Assembly: GCF_007474605.1 (NCBI RefSeq)
Contig: NZ_VHKL01000017.1
Location: forward strand, 1-64,000
Direction: 5' to 3'
Source: Rhodoligotrophos appendicifer
Lineage (GTDB): Bacteria > Pseudomonadota > Alphaproteobacteria > Rhizobiales > Im1
Length of the DNA stretch: 64,000 nucleotides
Positions within the stretch are counted from its first letter, which is position 1; each line of letters opens with the position of its first letter. The notes beneath the pieces are model-generated. The model was not told the origin of the DNA. It did not search any database and was given only the letters and a program-made list of their open reading frames with translations. The position numbers and the translations under genes are program-made. Shown in pieces: positions 24,052 to 33,869 of this stretch.

Positions 24052-24357
24052 ATGGCCAAGAAGAGCGCTATCGAGACCAACAAGCGGCGCAGGAAGCTTG
24101 CCCAGAAGTTTTCAGCTCGGCGTCAGCGGCTGAAAGCTTTGGTGCAGGATAAGTCCACGCCGATCGAGGAACGGTTTGCTGCACAGCTTAAGCTGGCGGC
24201 GTTGCCGCGTAACTCGGCTCCGACACGCATTCGGAACCGATGTGAGATTACGGGGCGTCCTCGGGCGTTCTACCGCAAACTGAAGATGTCGCGGATCGCG
24301 CTGCGGGATTATGCCTCTAAGGGCGCGATTCCCGGCATGGTCAAGTCGAGCTGGTAA
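24052..24357 (+). CDS. rpsN: 30S ribosomal protein S14 (zinc-free type)
   Basis: S14 is in the head of the small subunit. The 101-residue long form has no CxxC pairs, only one Cys in [20 protein letters not shown], so it is the zinc-independent C-minus type typical of proteobacteria. It is 24 bases after rplE and 24 before rpsH. Confidence 0.96.
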   Translation: MAKKSAIETNKRRRKLAQKFSARRQRLKALVQDKSTPIEERFAAQLKLAALPRNSAPTRIRNRCEITGRPRAFYRKLKMSRIALRDYASKGAIPGMVKSSW

Positions 24358-24381
24358 GCGGGAAGTCTGGAGAAACTTGAA

Positions 24382-24780
24382 ATGAGTGTGAATGATCCGC
24401 TCGGCGATATGTTGACCCGCATCCGCAATGCTCAGCTGCGCGGCAAGACGAAGGTTACAACGCCGGCTTCTAAGTTGCGGAAGCGCGTCTTGGACGTGCT
24501 GGAGCAAGAAGGCTTCATCCGTGGATATGCGGAGGTTGAATTCGAAACGGGTAAGGCTGAGTTCGAAATCGAGCTGAAATACTTCGATGGCGAGCCGGTT
24601 ATCCATGAGATCAGGCGCGTATCGACCCCGGGCCGCCGCGTTTATGCGTCAGTGACGACAATGCCGACCGTCTATAACGGTTTGGGTATCTCGATCCTTT
24701 CGACTTCGCAGGGTGTCATGTCCGATTCTGACGCACGCGATCGCAATGTCGGGGGTGAAGTGCTCTGCACCGTCTTCTGA
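24382..24780 (+). CDS. rpsH: 30S ribosomal protein S8
   Basis: S8 binds the central domain of 16S rRNA and represses the spc operon in enterobacteria. The 132 residues start [18 protein letters not shown] and end with [19 protein letters not shown] and a Gly-Gly-Glu-Val-Leu segment, both diagnostic. A 92-base gap precedes rplF. Confidence 0.97.
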   Translation: MSVNDPLGDMLTRIRNAQLRGKTKVTTPASKLRKRVLDVLEQEGFIRGYAEVEFETGKAEFEIELKYFDGEPVIHEIRRVSTPGRRVYASVTTMPTVYNGLGISILSTSQGVMSDSDARDRNVGGEVLCTVF

Positions 24781-24872
24781 GCCGGTTCAGCGTATCATCG
24801 AACAGTTTTGATCAGCCTCAGCTTCCGGAGATCCCGGATAACGGAAGGCCGAAGTGAAGCAGGAAAAGAGCC

Positions 24873-25409
24873 ATGTCCAGGACCGGTAAAAAGCCCGTCC
24901 CCGTACCGAAGGGCGTATCACTCACTATTGATGGCCGGTCCTTGTCCGCGAAAGGTCCAAGGGGTGAGCTTTCAATGGTGCTCGTGGAAGAGGTCCTTGC
25001 GAAGATGGGCGAGGATGGCGCGGTCACCGTCGATCCCCGTGACGACTCCAAGCGAGCCCGGGCGATGTGGGGTATGAGCCGCACGTTGATTGCGAATATG
25101 GTGGAAGGCGTTTCTGAAGGATTCAAGAAGACGCTTGAGATCAGCGGCGTTGGCTATCGCGCTGCACTTCAGGGCAATGTCCTGCAATTGCAGCTTGGCT
25201 ATAGCCACGATGTAAAATATCCGGTGCCGGAGGGGATTAAGATCGAGACGCCGCGTCCGGTGGAGATCATCATCAGCGGCATTGATAAGCAGCGTGTCGG
25301 TCAGGTTGCCGCGGAGATCCGCGAATATAGGCCGCCGGAGCCCTATAAGGGTAAAGGCATTAAATACGCTGGCGAAACCGTCTTCCGCAAGGAAGGTAAG
25401 AAGAAGTAA
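24873..25409 (+). CDS. rplF: 50S ribosomal protein L6
   Basis: L6 lies next to the factor-binding site beside L11 and the sarcin-ricin loop. The 178 residues start [15 protein letters not shown] and carry the family signature GVDKQ-like [17 protein letters not shown] and [13 protein letters not shown]. It is 14 bases before rplR. Confidence 0.97.
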   Translation: MSRTGKKPVPVPKGVSLTIDGRSLSAKGPRGELSMVLVEEVLAKMGEDGAVTVDPRDDSKRARAMWGMSRTLIANMVEGVSEGFKKTLEISGVGYRAALQGNVLQLQLGYSHDVKYPVPEGIKIETPRPVEIIISGIDKQRVGQVAAEIREYRPPEPYKGKGIKYAGETVFRKEGKKK

Positions 25410-25423
25410 CGGGAGTTTGGTAA

Positions 25424-25786
25424 ATGGTTGGCAAATTGTCCCAACAGGAGCGCCGCTCGGCGCGGGTGCGCAAGGCGCTGAAGGCGCGTGCGTATGGCCG
25501 CCCGCGCCTGAGCGTCTTCCGCTCCCACAAAAATATCTATGCCCAGATCATCGATGATGAGAAGGGTGTTACGCTCGCCGCTGCCTCGAGCCTGGATCCC
25601 GACTTGAAGGGTCAACTAAGGACTGGCGGTGGTATTGATGCCGCGAGCGCTATTGGCAAGTTGATTGCTGAGCGTGCGAAAGGTGCAGGGGTCTCTGACG
25701 TGGTTTTCGACCGCGGAGGGTATCTCTATCATGGCCGTGTGAAGGCGTTGGCTGATGCCGCGCGCGAAGGCGGCCTGAACTTCTAA
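25424..25786 (+). CDS. rplR: 50S ribosomal protein L18
   Basis: L18 binds 5S rRNA with L5. The 120 residues show [20 protein letters not shown] at the N-terminus and [20 protein letters not shown] at the C-terminus. It follows rplF by 14 bases. Confidence 0.96.
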   Translation: MVGKLSQQERRSARVRKALKARAYGRPRLSVFRSHKNIYAQIIDDEKGVTLAAASSLDPDLKGQLRTGGGIDAASAIGKLIAERAKGAGVSDVVFDRGGYLYHGRVKALADAAREGGLNF

Positions 25787-25815
25787 TCCGAGATCATCGA
25801 AGGCAGACGAACGTT

Positions 25816-26379
25816 ATGGCGCCGAGAGACAATCAGCGGGAAGACCGCAAGGATCGAGACGATCGCGACAGCGAGTTCGTCGACAAGCTGGTGCACATCA
25901 ACCGTGTGGCTAAAGTCGTGAAGGGCGGACGTCGGTTCGGCTTCGCTGCTCTCGTCGTGGTTGGAGATCAGAAGGGGCGCGTCGGCTTCGGCCATGGCAA
26001 AGCGCGAGAAGTTCCGGAGGCTATTCGTAAGGCAACGGAGACAGCGAAGAAGACGATGCTGCGCGTTCCGTTGCGGGAAGGCCGGACTCTTCATCACGAC
26101 GTTTTGGGTCATCACGGAGCGGGCCGCGTAGTGCTCCGCGCAGCCCCTCCTGGTACCGGTATCATTGCTGGCGGTCCGATGCGTGCCGTGTTTGAAACCC
26201 TGGGTGTGCAGGACGTTGTCGCCAAATCTGTTGGGACCTCCAATCCTTACAACATGGTTCGCGCGACATTCGATGCGCTCAAGAATGAAATGAGCCCGCG
26301 TCAGGTCGCCTCGCGCCGCGGTAAGAAGGTGAGTGACATTGTCGCTCGACGCCGCGATGCATCAGCGATGGTGGAATAG
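25816..26379 (+). CDS. rpsE: 30S ribosomal protein S5
   Basis: S5 works with S4 and S12 in decoding fidelity. The 187 residues have a charged N-terminal tail (residues 1-20, Arg/Asp rich), the double-stranded RNA-binding part [20 protein letters not shown], and the core [20 protein letters not shown]. rpmD starts four bases after the stop. Confidence 0.97.
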   Translation: MAPRDNQREDRKDRDDRDSEFVDKLVHINRVAKVVKGGRRFGFAALVVVGDQKGRVGFGHGKAREVPEAIRKATETAKKTMLRVPLREGRTLHHDVLGHHGAGRVVLRAAPPGTGIIAGGPMRAVFETLGVQDVVAKSVGTSNPYNMVRATFDALKNEMSPRQVASRRGKKVSDIVARRRDASAMVE

Positions 26380-26383
26380 GAAT

Positions 26384-26587
26384 ATGGCGAAGGCTAAAGA
26401 CAATACCGGTAAGGCGACGGTGACAGTCGAGCAGATCGGTAGCGCCGCCCGTCGGCCAAAAGACCAGCATGACACTTTGCTGGGGTTGGGTCTCAAAAGA
26501 ATGCACCGGCAGTCGACTCTGATCGACACGCCTGAAGTACGCGGAATGATCAAGAAGGTGAGCCACTTGGTCCGCGTGGTTGAATAA
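26384..26587 (+). CDS. rpmD: 50S ribosomal protein L30
   Basis: L30 is a small large-subunit protein. The start is ATG at 26384 ([20 protein letters not shown]), four bases after rpsE, giving 67 residues. An upstream ATG at 26333 lies inside rpsE in another frame and is unlikely. The core is [20 protein letters not shown]. Confidence 0.94.
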   Translation: MAKAKDNTGKATVTVEQIGSAARRPKDQHDTLLGLGLKRMHRQSTLIDTPEVRGMIKKVSHLVRVVE

Positions 26588-26615
26588 GCGGCGCTGAGCC
26601 AAAAGGTCTGGAACG

Positions 26616-27107
26616 ATGAAACTGAACGAACTGAGGGACAATCCTGGCGCGCGCCATTCCGCGAAGCGTCGCGGCCGCGGCATGGGCTCCGGGCTCGGCA
26701 AGACCTCGGGCCACGGTGTCAAAGGTCAGAAGGCCAGATCTGGCGTCGCCGTGAACGGTTTCGAAGGCGGCCAGATGCCGATCTATCGCCGTCTGCCGAA
26801 GCGGGGCTTCAATAACATACACGCCAAGGCGTACAATGAGATTAATCTCGGCCGGCTCCAGGAAGCGATTGACGCCAAGGCAATTGATCCGGCCGCACTT
26901 ATTACACTTCAGAGCCTGTTTGACGCCGGCATCCTCTCGCGCAAGCTGCATGGTTTACGTCTGCTTGGCGGCGGAGAGTTGAAGTCGAATATTTCGATTG
27001 AAGTGGCCCATGCCACCAAGTCTGCGCTTGAGGCTGTTGAAAAGGCCGGGGGCAGTGTGACGGTAATTGCTCAGAAGGCCCAGAAGGCGACCGAAGAAAT
27101 CGCCTGA
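26616..27107 (+). CDS. rplO: 50S ribosomal protein L15
   Basis: L15 is a late-assembly protein with a long Gly/Arg/Lys-rich N-terminal arm reaching the subunit core (GRGMGSGLGKTSGHGVKGQK, about residues 20-39). The 163 residues end with an L18e/L15-type domain. secY follows after 65 bases. Confidence 0.97.
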   Translation: MKLNELRDNPGARHSAKRRGRGMGSGLGKTSGHGVKGQKARSGVAVNGFEGGQMPIYRRLPKRGFNNIHAKAYNEINLGRLQEAIDAKAIDPAALITLQSLFDAGILSRKLHGLRLLGGGELKSNISIEVAHATKSALEAVEKAGGSVTVIAQKAQKATEEIA

Positions 27108-27172
27108 CGATTGCCGGGTCGTCGGTCATGATTTGTATCTGATCGACACTCAGGATCCGCTCGAGGAACAGA

Positions 27173-28504
27173 ATGGCATCAGCAGCAGAGCAGCTTGCGG
27201 CAAATATCAACCTTGCAGCCTTTGGCAAGGCGACCGAGCTCAAGAAGCGGATATGGTTCACCCTTGGCGCGTTGATTGTTTACCGCCTCGGAACCTACAT
27301 TCCTGTTCCGGGTGTGGATCCCATTGAACTCGGACGTTTGGTTCAACAGAACTCCAGTGGCATTTTGGGCTGGATCAACGGCATGGCCGGTGGCGCTCTC
27401 GGGCGGATGGCGATTTTCGCCCTCAATATTATGCCGTATATCTCCGCCTCTATCATCGTTCAGCTGATGACGTCGGTTTCACCTCATCTTGAGGCGCTGA
27501 AGAAGGAAGGCGAGCAGGGCCGCAAAACGCTGAATCAGTACACTCGCTACGGCACGGTGGTCTTGGCTACCTTTCAAGCCTACGCAATAGCCGTGGGGCT
27601 GGAGGGTTCTGGCAATGTCGTCCTAGATCCCGGATGGTTCTTCCGGGTATCGACGGTGATCACGCTCGTGGGCGGGACTGTTTTCCTGATGTGGCTTGGC
27701 GAGCAGATTACCGCGCGGGGAATCGGAAACGGAATTTCACTGATCATCTTTGCAGGCATTGTCGCGGAGCTGCCAAGGGCGATTGCCGGCACTCTGGAGC
27801 TTGGGCGCCAAGGTGTTTTATCGACCTACCTCATTATCGGCATCGTCATCATGGCGGTCGCCGTTGTGATGTTCATCGTGTTTATGGAGCGAGCGCAGCG
27901 GCGTATTCTCGTTCAATATCCTAAGCGACAGGTCGGCAACAAGGTTTTCCAGGGGGATAGCTCCCATTTGCCTCTTAAGCTGAATACAGCGGGAGTTATT
28001 CCTCCTATCTTTGCGTCCTCGCTGCTTCTGTTGCCCATTACAGCGGCTAATTTTTCGGCAGGGCAGGGGCCGGGGTGGTTGACGACCATAACGGCGCTTC
28101 TGGGGCCCGGCCAACCGTTGTTCATGGTGCTTTACGTGGCCATGATCATCTTCTTCGCATTCTTCTATACGGCAATTGTCTTCAATCCCAAGGATACTGC
28201 GGACAATCTGAAAAAGTATGGAGGTTTTATACCTGGCATCCGTCCCGGTGAACGGACCGCCGAATACATTGATTATGTGCTGACACGCATCACCTTGATT
28301 GGCGCTCTCTATCTGTCCCTCGTCTGTATGATGCCCGAGATCCTACGTTCCTACTGGGCTTTGCCCTTTTATTTCGGAGGTACGTCGTTGCTGATCGTTG
28401 TCAGCGTGACGATGGACACCGTCTCTCAGGTCCAGAGCCATCTCCTTGCTCATCAGTATGAGGGCCTTGTTAAAAAGGCGAAGCTCAGGGGGACGCGTCG
28501 ATGA
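27173..28504 (+). CDS. secY: Preprotein translocase channel SecY
   Basis: SecY is the ten-helix channel of the Sec translocon in the inner membrane, partner of SecE from the left end of this window. The 443 residues start with a soluble segment (1-25) and show helix 1, the plug area and the later signature helices with [19 protein letters not shown]. The C-terminal cytosolic loop contains [12 protein letters not shown]. Its TGA overlaps the adk ATG (ATGA), coupling the two. Confidence 0.98.
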   Translation: MASAAEQLAANINLAAFGKATELKKRIWFTLGALIVYRLGTYIPVPGVDPIELGRLVQQNSSGILGWINGMAGGALGRMAIFALNIMPYISASIIVQLMTSVSPHLEALKKEGEQGRKTLNQYTRYGTVVLATFQAYAIAVGLEGSGNVVLDPGWFFRVSTVITLVGGTVFLMWLGEQITARGIGNGISLIIFAGIVAELPRAIAGTLELGRQGVLSTYLIIGIVIMAVAVVMFIVFMERAQRRILVQYPKRQVGNKVFQGDSSHLPLKLNTAGVIPPIFASSLLLLPITAANFSAGQGPGWLTTITALLGPGQPLFMVLYVAMIIFFAFFYTAIVFNPKDTADNLKKYGGFIPGIRPGERTAEYIDYVLTRITLIGALYLSLVCMMPEILRSYWALPFYFGGTSLLIVVSVTMDTVSQVQSHLLAHQYEGLVKKAKLRGTRR

Positions 28505-29079
28505 ATCTGATCCTTCTGGGTCCGCCCGGGGCGGGTAAGGGCACTCAGGCCAAGCTTTTGGAAGAGCGGAGGGGTCTGAAGCAATTGTCCACTGGTGACA
28601 TGCTCCGGGCAGCCATTGCTGAGGCAAGCGCGCTTGGTCGCGAGGTCGAGGCGATCATGGCTCGGGGAGATCTGGTCCCCGACGAGATCGTAGTGGGCAT
28701 CATTGGCGAGCGAATCCAGGCACCAGATTGTGCGCGTGGATTCATACTTGATGGATTTCCCCGTAATGTTGCTCAGGCACAAGCCCTCGATGAGATGCTT
28801 GATGAGCACGGTCTTGGGCTGGACGCAGTGATCGAGCTTGGGGTCGACGATCAGATCTTGATCAGCAGGATTGAGAAGCGAGCGAGCGAAACGGTTGGCG
28901 GACCGCGGGCCGATGACAATGTCGAGGCGCTGCGCAAGCGGTTATCCGTTTACACCGAACAGACCGCGCCGGTGGCAGAGTATTACCGGGACAGCGGTAA
29001 ATTGAAGACGGTTGATGGCATGGCGCCCGTGGATGAGGTCAGCCGGCAGATTGACTTGGTATTGAATAAGGCGGCTTGA
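28501..29079 (+). CDS. adk: Adenylate kinase
   Basis: Adenylate kinase converts ATP plus AMP to two ADP in the cytosol. The P-loop is GPPGAGKGT (residues 7-15) and the AMP site includes [10 protein letters not shown] and GFPRNVAQA. The LID is short (about residues 125-140, without the Cys4 zinc site), as usual in alphaproteobacteria, for 192 residues in all. Placement directly after secY is normal for this class. The ATG overlaps the secY stop. Confidence 0.97.
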   Translation: MNLILLGPPGAGKGTQAKLLEERRGLKQLSTGDMLRAAIAEASALGREVEAIMARGDLVPDEIVVGIIGERIQAPDCARGFILDGFPRNVAQAQALDEMLDEHGLGLDAVIELGVDDQILISRIEKRASETVGGPRADDNVEALRKRLSVYTEQTAPVAEYYRDSGKLKTVDGMAPVDEVSRQIDLVLNKAA

Positions 29080-29102
29080 GGTTTTCCACTGACAGTCGCG
29101 TG

Positions 29103-29131
29103 TTGACGTAGACGAAGACTCGTCTTACATA
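29103..29131 (+). promoter_or_regulatory. Sigma70-type promoter of the alpha operon
   Basis: TTGACG (29103-29108) and TACATA (29126-29131) are 17 bases apart in the 203-base gap between adk and rpsM. Transcription would begin around 29138, leaving a leader of about 145 bases. This would allow rpsM-rpsK-rpoA-rplQ to be transcribed apart from the upstream S10/spc genes. Confidence 0.6.
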
Positions 29132-29282
29132 ACGCGCACTTTTTAGTGTTGGATCAGGCTGGCCTCTGGAAGTTCCCGATGGGGATTTGCTGAGGGCTCA
29201 GCCTCGTTCTGTTATCGCTGGCCGATTCGGCGGCGTGGTTAGGCCCGTTACTTTATTTCGGGCGATTGTAGGAGAAGGCGAC

Positions 29283-29651
29283 GTGGCCCGTATTGCTGGC
29301 GTCAATATTCCGACGAACAAGCGCGTCGAAATCGCGCTGACCTATATTCACGGCATTGGTCACAGGAAGGCTCGTGAGATCTGTGAAAAGGTGAGCATTC
29401 CGCTGGAGCGGCGGGTCAACGAACTGTCGGACGCCGATGTTCTTCAGATCCGCGAAACCATTGACCGGGATTATTTGGTCGAAGGCGACCTGCGCCGCGA
29501 AGTGGCTATGAATATCAAACGGCTGATGGATCTGGGCTGCTATCGCGGGCTGCGTCATCGGCGCGGTTTGCCGGTCCGTGGTCAGCGGACGCATACGAAT
29601 GCCCGTACCCGCAAAGGTCCGGCCAAGGCGATCGCCGGTAAGAAGAAGTAA
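29283..29651 (+). CDS. rpsM: 30S ribosomal protein S13
   Basis: S13 contacts P-site tRNA from the head of the small subunit. The start is GTG at 29283 behind AGGAGAAGG, giving [18 protein letters not shown] and 122 residues. A start further upstream at 29187 would add 32 residues unlike S13. Signatures include [14 protein letters not shown] and the basic tail [20 protein letters not shown]. Confidence 0.96.
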   Translation: MARIAGVNIPTNKRVEIALTYIHGIGHRKAREICEKVSIPLERRVNELSDADVLQIRETIDRDYLVEGDLRREVAMNIKRLMDLGCYRGLRHRRGLPVRGQRTHTNARTRKGPAKAIAGKKK

Positions 29652-29668
29652 GGATTAGGGCAAGACCC

Positions 29669-30058
29669 ATGGCCAAAGATACCACTCGCGTCAAGCGCAA
29701 GGAACGCAAGAACATCACATCGGGCGTCGCCCACGTGAATGCGACCTTCAACAACACCATGATCACGATCACCGATGTGCAGGGAAATACGATTTCCTGG
29801 GCTTCGGCAGGCAAGATGGGGTTTAAGGGTTCGCGCAAGTCGACACCCTTCGCAGCCCAGATGGCAGCCGAAGAAGCTGCACGCCGTGCAATGGATCATG
29901 GCATGAAGACGCTAGAAGTTGAAGTCAAAGGTCCAGGCTCGGGACGTGAATCGGCATTGCGGGCATTGCAGTCAGTCGGTTTGCAAATCACCACCATCCG
30001 TGATGTGACCCCGATTGCTCATAACGGCTGCCGCCCGCCCAAGCGCCGGCGCGTCTAA
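29669..30058 (+). CDS. rpsK: 30S ribosomal protein S11
   Basis: S11 lines the platform near the Shine-Dalgarno helix. The 129 residues include [20 protein letters not shown] and the end [18 protein letters not shown] followed by PPKRRRV, all canonical. It lies 17 bases after rpsM. Confidence 0.97.
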   Translation: MAKDTTRVKRKERKNITSGVAHVNATFNNTMITITDVQGNTISWASAGKMGFKGSRKSTPFAAQMAAEEAARRAMDHGMKTLEVEVKGPGSGRESALRALQSVGLQITTIRDVTPIAHNGCRPPKRRRV

Positions 30059-30178
30059 TCGGTTTCAAGTCGATGCAGCGTGGCGCCTACGGCGTCTTGC
30101 GGCGCGTCGGTTTTAAAAAATCGCGTGAGGGTCGAAAGCATTGACCTGCGCGAGCAACGTTACGAACGAGGGTTCGAA

Positions 30179-31198
30179 GTGATCCAGAAAAACTGGCAAG
30201 ATCTAATCAAGCCGAACAAGCTCGAGGTCACGCCGGGGCGTAATCCCAAGCGTGTCGCCACGCTGGTTGCCGAGCCTCTCGAACGTGGTTTTGGGCTGAC
30301 GCTGGGAAACGCGCTTCGCCGTGTTCTATTGTCGTCCCTGCAGGGGGCCGCAATCACATCGGTGCATATCGATGGCGTCCTGCATGAGTTTTCTTCCATC
30401 ACTGGTGTTCGCGAGGATGTGACGGACATGGTCCTGAACATCAAAGAAATCGCGTTGAAGATGCATGTCGAGGGCCCTAAACGTCTGATGCTGAAGAAGC
30501 AGGGACCAGGTGTCGTCAGGGCTGGTGACATTGAGGAGACGGCTGATATCCAGGTGTTGAATCCTGAGCATGTGATCTGCACTCTTGATGAGGGCGCAGA
30601 AATTCGCATGGAGTTCACAGTCAATATCGGCAAGGGGTATGTCGCGGCTGATCGCAACCGGCCCGAGGATGCACCGATCGGCCTTATTCCTGTCGATAGT
30701 CTCTATAGCCCGGTGAAGAAAGTCTCTTATCGGGTCGAGAACACGCGTGAGGGTCAGATCCTCGACTATGACAAACTGACGATGACCATTGAGACTGACG
30801 GGTCGATCACCCCCGAGGATACAGTGGCCTATGGCGCGCGGATTCTTCAGGATCAACTCCAGATATTTATTAATTTCGAGGAGCCCAGCCGAGTAGAGGA
30901 AGAGGATCGCCAGGCTTCGGAATTACCGTTCAACGCGGCCCTTCTGAAGAAAGTGGATGAACTCGAACTTTCCGTGCGTTCGGCGAACTGTCTGAAGAAC
31001 GATAACATCGTCTATATCGGTGATCTGATCCAGAAGACGGAAGCGGAGATGCTTCGTACGCCTAACTTCGGCCGGAAATCCTTGAATGAAATCAAGGAAG
31101 TTCTCGCGCAAATGGGTCTCCATTTGGGTATGGAGGTAACCAATTGGCCGCCTGAGAACATCGAAGAATTGGCAAAGAAATACGAAAACCAGTATTGA
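30179..31198 (+). CDS. rpoA: DNA-directed RNA polymerase alpha subunit
   Basis: Alpha dimerises to nucleate RNA polymerase assembly, and its C-terminal domain reads UP elements and activators. The start is GTG at 30179, giving the conserved [16 protein letters not shown] and 339 residues. The frame is open to 30080, but that part is unlike the family. The N-terminal domain has [20 protein letters not shown]. The C-terminal domain (about 260-330) has [20 protein letters not shown] and [10 protein letters not shown]. The Shine-Dalgarno (GAGG) is weak. Confidence 0.96.
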   Translation: MIQKNWQDLIKPNKLEVTPGRNPKRVATLVAEPLERGFGLTLGNALRRVLLSSLQGAAITSVHIDGVLHEFSSITGVREDVTDMVLNIKEIALKMHVEGPKRLMLKKQGPGVVRAGDIEETADIQVLNPEHVICTLDEGAEIRMEFTVNIGKGYVAADRNRPEDAPIGLIPVDSLYSPVKKVSYRVENTREGQILDYDKLTMTIETDGSITPEDTVAYGARILQDQLQIFINFEEPSRVEEEDRQASELPFNAALLKKVDELELSVRSANCLKNDNIVYIGDLIQKTEAEMLRTPNFGRKSLNEIKEVLAQMGLHLGMEVTNWPPENIEELAKKYENQY

Positions 31199-31252
31199 GT
31201 TGGCCCGCCTTAGTGGCGAGAGCATCTAGTGATGGATTGAGGAGAGGCTGCA

Positions 31253-31675
31253 ATGCGGCACGGTAAAAGCGGGCGCAAGCTCAACAGGACTGCAAGCCAT
31301 CGCAAGGCCATGTTTGCGAATATGGCAGCGTCTCTTATCAAACATGAGCAGATCGTCACGACCTTGCCCAAGGCGAAGGAACTTCGGCCTATCGTCGAGA
31401 AGCTGATTACGTTGGCCAAGAAGGGCGGGCTGCATCGTCGGCGCCAGGCGATCTCGCAAATTCGTGATATCACCCAGGTCGGAAAGCTTTTTGATACTTT
31501 AGGTGCACGTTATGAAGGCCGTCAGGGCGGATACACGCGCGTTTTGAAGGCTGGCTTCCGCTATGGCGATAACGCCCCCCTTGCCGTGATCGAGTTTGTG
31601 GACCGTGATCCGGAAGCGAAGGGAAAAGACTCGGGGCCCGTAGGTGATGAGACGGAGTCTGCTGCCGCGGCTTGA
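31253..31675 (+). CDS. rplQ: 50S ribosomal protein L17
   Basis: L17 lies close to the tunnel exit. The 140 residues start [20 protein letters not shown] and carry [19 protein letters not shown]; a short acidic Ala/Glu tail follows. It ends the alpha operon, and a terminator lies 26 bases after the stop. Confidence 0.97.
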   Translation: MRHGKSGRKLNRTASHRKAMFANMAASLIKHEQIVTTLPKAKELRPIVEKLITLAKKGGLHRRRQAISQIRDITQVGKLFDTLGARYEGRQGGYTRVLKAGFRYGDNAPLAVIEFVDRDPEAKGKDSGPVGDETESAAAA

Positions 31676-31700
31676 TTGAGCGTTCACAAGTAAAGAAGGA

Positions 31701-31733
31701 GAAGCGCGGCAGTGTCGCGCTTTCTTATTTTTT
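31701..31733. terminator. Bidirectional terminator between rplQ and fadJ
   Basis: GAAGCGCG (31701-31708) pairs with CGCGCTTT (31716-31723, the outer pair G-T) around a 7-base loop, followed by CTTATTTTTT. On the other strand the same stem is followed by CTCCTTCTTT. It serves both convergent operons; the fadJ stop (TAG) is at 31737-31739. Confidence 0.85.
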
Positions 31734-31736
31734 GCC

Positions 31737-33869
31737 CTATCGGTGCAAATCTTGCCAGCCCGGATCCGGCGCGAACCGGGGACCATACTGCTCTGTGAGT
31801 TCTTCAAGGGTATAAAAAATCCGATCAAGCCCTCGACTCCGGGCATAATGAAGTGGGCCACCCCGAAACGGTGCGAAACCCGTCCCGAAGATCACGCCAG
31901 CATCGGCTGCGTCTTCATTGTCGATGACCCGTTCCCTAAGACAGGCGACGGTTGCATTGATCATCGGCAAGATCAATCGGTCCTGCAAATGCGCATCAGG
32001 TTTCGTCTCGAGCTTTGCTTTCTGCGCCTTGCCCTCGGTCCACGTGTAGATCCCCTGGCCCGTTTTGCGCCCCAGCTTTCCGTCTTCCACGAGTTTGATG
32101 AACCACTCCGGAATTTCGCTCGATTGTCCAGGGAGCTGTGTCTGAAGTTCCCTCGCCACGTGCAAGGCAACATCTAGCCCCACTGTGTCTGCAAGTTCAA
32201 TCGGGCCCATCGGCATGCCGAAAGCCTCCGCAGCCGCGTCAATCAATTCGGGTTTGATTCCCTCGCCATAAGCGAGGAAGGCCTCCATCATGTAAGGGGT
32301 GAGTGTTCTATTCACGAGAAAACCTGGAGCGGACTTCACCGGCAGCGGTAGTTTGTCGATGGCGACAGTAAATGCTTGGACCTTGGCTTGCACAAGCGGA
32401 TCAAGTAGGTCGTGGGTGACGATTTCGACCAGCGGCATCTTGGCGACGGGGTTAAAGAAGTGGAGGCCCAAGAAATGCGATGGGGTCTGCATGCCGGCGC
32501 GAAGGTCCTCCAGCAATATGCTGGAAGTATTGCTTGCCAGGATCGCGCCGGGCTTCATCTTTGCCTGAACCTCGGCATAAACAGCATGTTTGATGTCAAG
32601 GCGCTCTGGGACAGCTTCAATGATGAGATCGGCTCGCGCGAGCCCAAATCCATTCGGATCGGGCATCAGTCGATCAAGACGGTCTTTGATGTCGCTACCC
32701 CGGTGCTGCCCTTCAAATAGCTTTGCAGCGCGCTGGATTGCAGGGCCGATTAGTTTGACATTGCGGTCTTGCAAGGTGACTCGAAACCCTTGCTTGGCAC
32801 ACCAGGCGGCGATATCGCCACCCATCACCCCAGCGCCGATCACATGGACATGGACGATCCCGTGTTCCAAACCCTTGCCGTTGGCTTTTAGGGCTTCACG
32901 GAGAAAAAACACGCGCGTGAGATTCTGTGCAGTCTGGCCCGTAATGAGCCGGGCAAAGCTTTCCGTCTCGGCGAGCCGCATCTCCACAGGGCTCCCCCCA
33001 TGCTCGCGCCAGAGATCGATGAGGGCATAGGGTGCGGGATAATGCTCGCGGCGGACGCGCTTGCGAGTCTCGTTCTCCATCTTGGAGCTGATGATCGCAC
33101 GCGCGGGCGCTGTCGTCATCGCTCTCGACCTAAGGCTCTTGGTTCTCTCCAGGGTGAGCTTTCCCTCCGCCGCCCAACTAACCGCGGCGGCCGCATGGCG
33201 TTCCGGCACGACGACATCAATGAGGTTCAATCGCTTGGCCCGGCGGGCGTCGAGAGTTCTGCCGGTGAGCATGAATGTCATCGCCGCGACGGGATCGGTC
33301 GCGACATCCAATGTGCGCCAGGTGCCGGCAAGTCCGGGATGCAGGCCGAGCATCACCTCTGGGAACCCGATCTTCAGATCATCACGGCCAATGCGGATAC
33401 GGCACGCTAGCGCGAGCTCAAGCCCACCGCCCAGACAAAGTCCGTGCAGAACGGCAATTGTGGGTGCGGGAAATTTCGACAACCGGTCGAACACCTCAAG
33501 CCCTTGCCGGATGGTTGCCGTCACCTCCGCGATTTCGATCATACTTCTGAACTCGCTGATGTCGGCTCCGGCAGCAAAGCCATTGGCTTTCATCGATCGG
33601 ATCACCATTGCACGAGGTCTAAAGGCTTCAACCTCGGTGAGAAGGCTGTCGAACTCCGCCAGCACTTCTGCCGACAAGGTGTTAGTGCTCGCATTCTCTT
33701 TATCGAAGAGAACCCAGGCTATGCCGGAGACGTCGGTATGCCAACGCCAGTGATTGTATGAGGATCGTCCGGGCTGTTCAGCGGCGGGCAATCCCGTGGT
33801 CAGGGTCTCATTGGCGAGAGCGATAAGGCTGGCATGCTGTTTGGGATCGATCATCCGCATCGCATTCAC
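31737..33869 (-). CDS. fadJ: Fatty-acid oxidation multifunctional protein (enoyl-CoA hydratase / 3-hydroxyacyl-CoA dehydrogenase)
   Basis: The protein would hydrate enoyl-CoA and oxidise the 3-hydroxyacyl-CoA, steps two and three of beta-oxidation. The 710 residues have an N-terminal crotonase domain (about 40-230, with the oxyanion-hole segment MKANGFAAGADISEFRSM and GLCLGGGLELALACRIRIG) and a central NAD-binding domain with VIGAGVMGGDIAAW (about 345-358). Two 3HCDH C-terminal domains follow, including HFFNPVAKMPLVEIV. The GTG start overlaps the thiolase stop by four bases (GTGA). It is the last gene of fadE-thiolase-fadJ. Confidence 0.94.
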   Translation of the reverse strand: MNAMRMIDPKQHASLIALANETLTTGLPAAEQPGRSSYNHWRWHTDVSGIAWVLFDKENASTNTLSAEVLAEFDSLLTEVEAFRPRAMVIRSMKANGFAAGADISEFRSMIEIAEVTATIRQGLEVFDRLSKFPAPTIAVLHGLCLGGGLELALACRIRIGRDDLKIGFPEVMLGLHPGLAGTWRTLDVATDPVAAMTFMLTGRTLDARRAKRLNLIDVVVPERHAAAAVSWAAEGKLTLERTKSLRSRAMTTAPARAIISSKMENETRKRVRREHYPAPYALIDLWREHGGSPVEMRLAETESFARLITGQTAQNLTRVFFLREALKANGKGLEHGIVHVHVIGAGVMGGDIAAWCAKQGFRVTLQDRNVKLIGPAIQRAAKLFEGQHRGSDIKDRLDRLMPDPNGFGLARADLIIEAVPERLDIKHAVYAEVQAKMKPGAILASNTSSILLEDLRAGMQTPSHFLGLHFFNPVAKMPLVEIVTHDLLDPLVQAKVQAFTVAIDKLPLPVKSAPGFLVNRTLTPYMMEAFLAYGEGIKPELIDAAAEAFGMPMGPIELADTVGLDVALHVARELQTQLPGQSSEIPEWFIKLVEDGKLGRKTGQGIYTWTEGKAQKAKLETKPDAHLQDRLILPMINATVACLRERVIDNEDAADAGVIFGTGFAPFRGGPLHYARSRGLDRIFYTLEELTEQYGPRFAPDPGWQDLHR

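Noticed and set aside
28505-29282. Search for rpmJ or infA between secY and rpsM
   Set aside because: Only adk and a promoter region are present; absence of rpmJ/infA here is normal for alphaproteobacteria.
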